DNA from: Asparagopsis taxiformis
Lineage: Eukaryota; Rhodophyta; Florideophyceae; Bonnemaisoniales; Bonnemaisoniaceae
Assembly: GCA_030407315.1 (NCBI GenBank)
Contig: JALQPE010002457.1
Location: 1-10,544, forward strand
Direction: 5' to 3'
DNA length: 10,544 nt
In this document: positions 6,039 through 10,544 of the stretch, in pieces
How the letters are laid out: every line of letters starts with the position of its first letter
Numbering within the stretch: the first letter of the stretch is position 1
The notes under the pieces: model-generated
The model's database searches: none
Told to the model about the DNA's origin: nothing
The model's input: the letters and a program-made list of their open reading frames with translations, nothing else
Made by a program: the position numbers and the translations under genes

Positions 6039-6063
6039 ATAGCCCAAATTTTAATTCAAATCA

Positions 6064-6237
6064 GGACGTCTTCCGGACATAGGGGTGCTCGCGGCCTAGC
6101 TCGACAGCTGTAATTGTACCTCATTAAATACTGTTGATGACTGCCTACCGTATACAATCTGGGCTGTTGGCGTATTCTCCAGTACTTGATCTGACCTGAA
6201 CGTTCATCGCAGACCGTTGTGGGACCGACACTAACAC
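6064..6237. other. Spacer between the element and the GC-rich region
   Basis: No gene or repeat is recognised. Base composition is ordinary. The first bases (GGACGTCTTCCGG) carry a partial match to the GGAYRTCC box. Confidence 0.4.
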
Positions 6238-7101
6238 TGTAGGACCCAGCCGGGATGCGGTCCACTAAGAGAGTTCTAGAATCGCTTGCCTTGTCAGGGC
6301 GTGTTGAACGTAACGCGCTCGTGAACTTGCATTTCGCACGTCGCTCGGTAGCGGAGGCGATCGGGGTGGTACACACGGCGGAACGCGCAGGGTCGATCGC
6401 AACACGGGATTCGCGGGCCGGCGCAAGCCGTGATCTCAGGGCGAGATCACCGAGTAAACTCGAGCTCAACACGATCCACGCAGGGGTCGTAACTCCCTGG
6501 CCTAGCGGTATGCGACGCAACGCGCGGTCTCGCGGTGCGACGCAATTCGACAGTCGGTAAAACGCGGCGCGCGCGCACGTACGTCGTTTCGATCGTGAGC
6601 AATCCGCACGCAACGTCGTAACGCATCGGTCCTCGCGACGCGGCGCTCAACGCTTAACTCGTAGCTGCGCAAAGTGCTGACTGTTTTATTGGTAGTGTGC
6701 GAAGCCATGCGAACCACTAATAGCTAACTTACTTGGGACAGGTTGTCCTTGTGTGGCCGGCCGCGGCGGCCGCACGCTCGCACGCAAAAATGGAAATATT
6801 TGGGAAAAAGAACTTCGTCGTCATAAAAAACCAAAAAGGGAAAATAAAGGGAAATTGCGGAAATCGATACACGTGGCTGGGGCTCGCGGTTTCGTGGCAA
6901 CGTACGCGCGCACGCGTCGCGTTGACGCTCCGTGACACGTAATCAAGACGCCACGCGTGCGCTCTCGCTTACTAAACTAACTCAAACGGCTGCTTGGGAC
7001 TAACGTAAACGCGCGCGCTTCGCATCGATTCCATCGACCACTTAAATTGCACCACACTCTCCCCTGACTAACTTCACAGCGCGTCCTCGCGCGTAAAGTT
7101 C
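6238..7101 (+). other. GC-rich, LTR- or leader-like region without a gene
   Basis: From TGTAGGACCCAGCCGGGATG at 6238 the base use changes abruptly to CpG- and CGCG-rich sequence that continues to the window end. A start with TGT after an unrelated spacer, followed by a long non-coding GC-rich tract and then a gag-like frame, resembles a retrotransposon LTR plus leader. ACA at 6738-6740 (GGGACA) would be a candidate LTR end, giving about 500 bases, but no convincing tRNA primer-binding site follows. Other landmarks are a GC cluster of overlapping palindromes at 6755-6773 and an A-rich island at 6785-6866. Short frames here (for example 6255-6560) lack protein-like features. Confidence 0.3.
6785..6866. 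other. A-rich island in GC-rich surroundings
   Basis: About 80 bases of A/G-rich sequence with several A5-A6 runs on the plus strand stand isolated in CGCG-rich DNA. It could be a polypurine-type tract, an inserted poly(A)-like fragment or a promoter element. I cannot decide. Confidence 0.45.
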
Positions 7102-7110
7102 TTGTGCACA

Positions 7111-7224
7111 CCTTCGACTTTCTCCTGTCTTGTTCTCCTCTTCCAATCTTCTTCTTTTTTCCATCCTATCTTCTTCATCCGCGTGCGTTCGTTCCGTCAT
7201 CGCTGCACACACTCGCGCTTCGTG
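7111..7224 (+). promoter_or_regulatory. Pyrimidine-rich leader before the gag-like frame
   Basis: A C/T-rich tract (about 7111-7190, including TTCTTCTTTTTTCC) precedes the ATG at 7225. Such pyrimidine tracts are common in front of start codons in GC-rich protist genes and retroelements. The reading frame is also open from 7102, but the residues encoded upstream of 7225 are Phe/Ser-rich and low-complexity, so I take 7225 as the likelier start. Confidence 0.35.
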
Positions 7225-10200
7225 ATGTCGCGCGATAATAACGCTCTGCTGAGTTGGCTTCGCGCCGGCGCTGCGCCTCGCGACGAACCTTCGACGCCCA
7301 CTAACGCGTCTCCTCGCACTGCGCGCATCGCGTTCCCTTCTCTTTCAAGCCCGAGAGCCCCTATTATACGTCCATGGCGCGAGCATCCTCCTCAAACCAT
7401 ACCCGTAACCGCGAGCGGCCGTGGCGACAGTGGCGTCGTCGCGTCGTCTGATGTTTGTCGCTACCGTAGATGTGACCGCGACTCCAACCTCTGCGTCTGC
7501 TGCGCGCTCTGGGAGCGGCGTCCCCACTTCGTTCGGTTCCTGCGCCAGCGTCCGTCTCGCTTCCGTCGGGCCGCGCAAGATGCTCCCGAATCGATTCCGT
7601 CCGCGCGCGCGCTACGACGACCCGATCGCGTTCCGATTTATGCCACGCCCAATGCCGACGTGGGCGGAATTGGGGCCTTCGCCACTTCTACCCGCAGCGC
7701 TTTCAGTGGACGCGCATCGCTGATGTGTCCACGCTATGCCGTGTTACCACCGCCACAAGGATGCGCAGCGGTGTGGGGACGCGCGGCGCGAATCGGCGTT
7801 GTGCGATTTGGGGCGGTTCCCGCGAACTTACCGTGCGACGCGTACTTTCTCGAGGACGAAGCCGACGAACGACTCGTACGCCACTTGGCCCGTTTGCGCG
7901 TGATGCGTCGCGACGAATTTGCGCGCGTCGACCCCTGGCCGCGGCGCCCAATGCGGGCTTCGTACTTGACGGCGGCGTTCCGTGGAACGACGTCGAACAC
8001 GAGGGGGATCGAGCGTGCCGTGGTTTCCTGAACGCGGATATGCGCCCGGAAGCGCGGCGCGAGTTGCGTTGCGGCGTACGTCGGGCTACTTCGTTACGTA
8101 TCGCGATATCGAATTTCGCGAGTTTCCTGATGACCGCGTCGCCGCTTTCTTCCCGCGTTACGATGCGCGCTTTGCCGGAAGCGCCCGACTCGTTGTCGGT
8201 GCCGCTTCCTGCGTGTTCCATTACGCGCCGTCCGGTACTGCTCGGGAGCGCGACGTCCCGGTCGAGGATCTCGTTCGTAATTTTGGGCTATCGCTCTAGC
8301 GAGTGGGTGGTGATGGTTGCCGCCGCGTGGCTTCACGTTGCTTACGTCGAGCGCCGCTTCTTGCGCTTAAGCGAAAAACTGATCGCGGGAATCGAGCGCG
8401 TCGGCGTTTCGTTCGATCGTGCGGGGTTGAACGTATCGGGGGCGCATCTCGAAGTCTCCTGACGGAACATCGCGCGTGCGCGTGGGACGAAACTACCCGG
8501 TTTGCGATCTCGCGCCGCCGGTATGGATTTCAGGGGGTGGGCAATGGTTGCCCTGGAGCGCGGAGCGTGGCGTCGTCGACTGGGCGCATGGTTCGCTTGG
8601 CGTTCACCGGCATACTGAAATTCCACATCTCCTCTCAAGTCGCCGCGCAATCCGTCGCGCGACGCGTTTGCCATTTAGAAGCGCGCGATGTCGTTACCGT
8701 TGATGCAGTGTTTATCCGCGCTATCAACTAACGAACTGCACGTTATGCGCGCGACCGATTCGCGCGAGTACGCGCAGTATCTTGGCATGGCGCGCTATTG
8801 GCGATCGAGCGTAGGCGCTTCCGAGACGGTCGGTATTCTCTTTTCTCCGAGCCGCCGCGCGCTCCTATTGACGTCGACGACTCGACGCGGCGCTGCGCGC
8901 GGAGTACGTGAAAGTTTACAACGAGTTTTGCAGGCCTTGAAGGCGGCATCTTCTGGCCAGGTGGGGCTGCGGCGTCCAGCAGTGCGGGCGACGGCGGAGC
9001 GGGCGGTCAGCAGCGCGGCGAGGAGCGGCGCGAGTGACGAGGGCGCTGCTGCGGGGCAGCCGCACGGGCCACAGGCGCGCTGCAGAGGCTGATAAACGTG
9101 GCGGCACGTGACGCGGCGTGACCGTTGTCAACGAGGCGGGTGCCTGTTTTGGCCGAATCAGACGCGAACGTGTTGCGGGGCCAGCTTGCCGCCGCCGAAA
9201 AAGGGGCGGGAAGAGCGTTGGCGCGCGTGTCGTTGCTCGAAGGATCTCGCGACGACGCTTTGGCGCGAATGGCTTCCGCCGTGGAGGGCCGCAGCGAGGC
9301 GCTGGCGCGTCTGGCGTCGGTCGAGCAGAGCCGTGACGAAGCGCTGGCGCGGGTGACGTCGGTTGCGCAAGCGCGCGACGACGCTGGCGGCGCGCCTTAG
9401 CAAGCGAACGCAACGCGCGACGAAGCGGTGGGTCTCGTGCACGAGGCTGAAAAGGCATACTAGACTGGGCACTTGACGTGGCTGAACGCGAGGCGACGTT
9501 AGAGCGCAAGGCCGGGAGGATGTGACGCGGATTGAGCGGATGCACAAGGACATCGGCGACTTGCAAGAACGCGCGGCGAATTACGAGCGAGCTGCCAGCG
9601 GCAATCGTGCGATGATCACGGCCCTCCAAGAACGTTGCGAGGCTGCTACTTTGGCGCGCAGGAACGGGCGGAACGCGCGCTTAGCGATGTCGAAGCGGAC
9701 CTCGCGGGCGAACGTCAACGGGGTGCGGAGCGTGTCGCTGCGGTGCGTCGGGTGTATACTGCGCGTGAAAACGGGAGACCGTTCGTAGGATCCAGGATAC
9801 GATCGAACGCACACATCGCCTCGGCACGACGCTGAATGATATCGTTGGCTTAGTGCAGCGGTCGCCCGAAACGTCTGCGGCGGGGTGGTGTCTAACAGCG
9901 AGACGCAGTCCGTCAGCGGTCTTAAAGAGGGAGCGGAACGGGAAGGTGATGCGTCGGTCGCGGTGGGAAGCGACGGGGCCTGGTCGCGGTGGCGCGCGTC
10001 CCACGACTCGCACTCGCGCGGCGGCCGCAGCGGCTGCAAGTCCCGGCGTTCCTCCTTTGCGTCTCGGCGGTGCAAGACGGCGCGCGTCGTGCGCGTGCTG
10101 AATTCCGGCGACGACGCAATCATCCAAGCAGACAAGGAGGCTTCAAGTTTGCTCGCGCGCGCGGCGCAACGGGCAGTTCTTCGAGCCGACGCACGCGCCG

Positions 10201-10271
10201 CGAGGATAACGCACGTGAGTGAGCTTCTTCGTCCGCATCCGGCTAGCCGGTATTCCATCCTACTCCCTTGA
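7225..10271 (+). pseudogene. Frameshifted gag-like or coiled-coil protein gene
   Basis: The start MSRDNNALLSWLRAGAAP is followed by a Pro/Ser/Arg-rich region. Protein-like blocks then alternate between all three plus frames: VRFGAVPANLPCDAYFLED (about 7810), a GGVPWNDVEHEGDRACRGF block (about 7970-8030), YFVTYRDIEFREFPDDRV (about 8085), VAYVERRFLRLSEKLIAGI (about 8341), REYAQYLGMARYWRSS (about 8764) and LRAEYVKVYNEFCRP (about 8893-8937). After this come a coiled coil of 14-residue repeats (9248-9390), further helical Glu/Ala/Arg-rich blocks (9522-9650, 9662-9775, 9801-9870) and a Ser/Arg-rich tail ending at TGA 10269-10271. A single ~1000-residue protein broken by ten or so indels explains this best. 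An N-terminal globular part with a long coiled coil and basic tail would suit a retroelement Gag, but no zinc knuckle or polymerase is present and I do not recognise the family. Confidence 0.5.
9248..9388 (+). repeat. 42-bp tandem repeats encoding 14-residue coiled-coil units
   Basis: In the frame open from 9125 to 9400 the units RDDALARMASAVEG, RSEALARLASVEQS and RDEALARVTSVAQA start at 9248, 9290 and 9332, and a partial unit RDDAG starts at 9374. Each is 42 bases. Two weaker units precede them (from about 9158). The R-x-E/D-A-L-A-R pattern with regular Leu/Val spacing is amphipathic and coiled-coil-like. A further related unit (TRDEAVGLVHEAEKA) continues past the stop at 9398-9400 in the same frame, so that stop is probably a mutation or is bypassed by a lost indel. 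Confidence 0.75.
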
Positions 10272-10302
10272 TTAAACTCTTATGTTTTTGTTAACTCCAC
10301 CT

Positions 10303-10345
10303 TGGCCATCCTTCCTTTCGTCACCTGGCCATCCTTCCTTTCGTC
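10303..10345. repeat. 23-bp tandem duplication
   Basis: TGGCCATCCTTCCTTTCGTC occurs at 10303-10322 and again at 10326-10345, a perfect 20-base core with a 23-base period. It lies just after the stop of the coiled-coil gene in a pyrimidine-rich spacer. It is a recent slippage-type duplication. Confidence 0.9.
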
Positions 10346-10544
10346 CGCGCGGCGCGGTTGCGTTTGCGGCGCATGCGTAGGCTCGACGGTATGCCGCGCA
10401 CTACTACTGCGGCGGCGTCAGCACTTCCGGAGTGTCGTGCGGACGTCGGGCGGAGAGCTATTAGCTACGGTCCGACGCGAATTTCGCCGCGCGAGTCCGC
10501 CGCTTGAAGCGGTGATTGCCCAGTGACCGCGTCGACGCTCGGAA
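10346..10544 (+). other. CpG-rich end of window, possible start of another broken frame
   Basis: The composition continues that of the coiled-coil gene. Open frames exist (one to 10526 at QLKR-free, Arg/Ala/Val-rich sequence), but none has a recognisable motif and the window ends too soon to judge. If the upstream gene is a Gag, a polymerase frame would be expected to the right. Confidence 0.25.

Larger units (their letters stand above)
1919..6063. mobile_element. ~4.1-kb inverted-repeat element carrying DNA methyltransferase and SET modules
   Basis: Two long inverted arms (1919-2097 and 5882-6063) bound a segment whose plus strand codes for a methyltransferase and SET-domain series. Long terminal inverted repeats around a coding core are the mark of a DNA transposon or similar element. 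The arms stop matching sharply at 1919 and 6063. No convincing target-site duplication flanks them (left flank GACACT, right flank GGACGT), so the boundary and the class are not settled. No DDE transposase, tyrosine recombinase, replicase or reverse transcriptase is recognisable inside. The element could be a cargo-bearing derivative moved by enzymes encoded elsewhere, or its N-terminal region could hold an unrecognised recombinase. The copy is degenerate throughout its coding part. Confidence 0.75.
5882..6063 (-). repeat. Right terminal inverted repeat
   Basis: This is the inverted complement of 1919-2097. It keeps the tip, the hairpin with one mismatch (6003-6038), the 16-bp palindrome (5981-5996) and the ATCGAT/TTGCAATA block. 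Similarity to the third copy at 1663-1740 continues inward to about 5856 (CACGACCAAGTTGAAATGG), beyond the point where similarity to the left arm ends. Short open frames that cross the arm are incidental. Confidence 0.9.

Noticed and set aside
1919..6063. Endogenous giant-virus fragment (such viruses carry SET and DNA methyltransferase genes)
   Set aside because: The sharp inverted arms and the lack of any viral core gene favour a transposable element. Viral ancestry of single modules remains possible.
1913..6068. Target-site duplication flanking the element
   Set aside because: Left flank GACACT and right flank GGACGT do not match beyond chance.
7703..8221. 172-codon minus-strand Arg-rich frame, and similar ones at 8916-9629 and 9581-10258
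   Set aside because: Long Arg/Pro/Ala-rich frames arise by chance on both strands of CGCG-rich DNA. The plus-strand blocks have better protein character and the regular coiled coil.
1..10544. tRNA, rRNA or CRISPR
   Set aside because: I saw no cloverleaf, no rRNA core sequence and no regularly spaced direct repeats with unique spacers.

Overview
The window looks like repeat-rich eukaryotic DNA. It holds no operons, no bacterial-style ribosome sites, no tRNA or rRNA genes and no intact long gene. An oomycete (Phytophthora or downy-mildew type) is my best guess. The reasons are CpG-rich retroelement-like sequence, few introns, an oomycete-like initiator (CTCATTCCATT) at the start of one reading frame, and an adenine-type DNA methyltransferase carried on a repeat. 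This assignment is inference from style, not from a database match.

Layout. 1-350: repeat debris with an ~86-bp tandem duplication and recurring GGAYRTCC boxes. 316-1336: a decayed gene on the minus strand, not identified, with one CxxC/H cluster and a run of in-frame stops. 1337-1660: nothing recognisable. 1663-1740: a diverged copy of the arm of the element that follows. 1919-6063: the main find, a ~4.1-kb element bounded by ~180-bp inverted repeats. Each inverted repeat carries a 12-13-bp-stem hairpin and a perfect 16-bp palindrome. 6064-6237: spacer. 6238-7224: a GC-rich, LTR- or leader-like region without a gene. 7225-10271: a frameshifted gene on the plus strand with a central coiled coil made of 14-residue repeats, resembling a decayed gag-like or repeat protein. 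10272-10544: spacer with a 23-bp duplication and possibly the start of another broken frame.

The 1919-6063 element encodes, in order on one strand: a ~440-residue N-terminal region of no family I recognise, beginning with a basic KRRR stretch; a beta-class amino-DNA methyltransferase (DPPY first, DPFSGT afterwards, an acidic insert between); a Cys/His-rich segment; and a SET-domain protein lysine methyltransferase (GRGLFA at its start, FINDP and VHYG near its end). DNA-methylating and histone-methylating modules thus sit together inside one inverted-repeat element. No transposase is visible. The copy is dead or badly sequenced: it carries at least two in-frame stops and roughly eight or more frameshifts. 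The idea that the element once wrote its own chromatin marks is inference. It can be tested by looking for other, intact copies.
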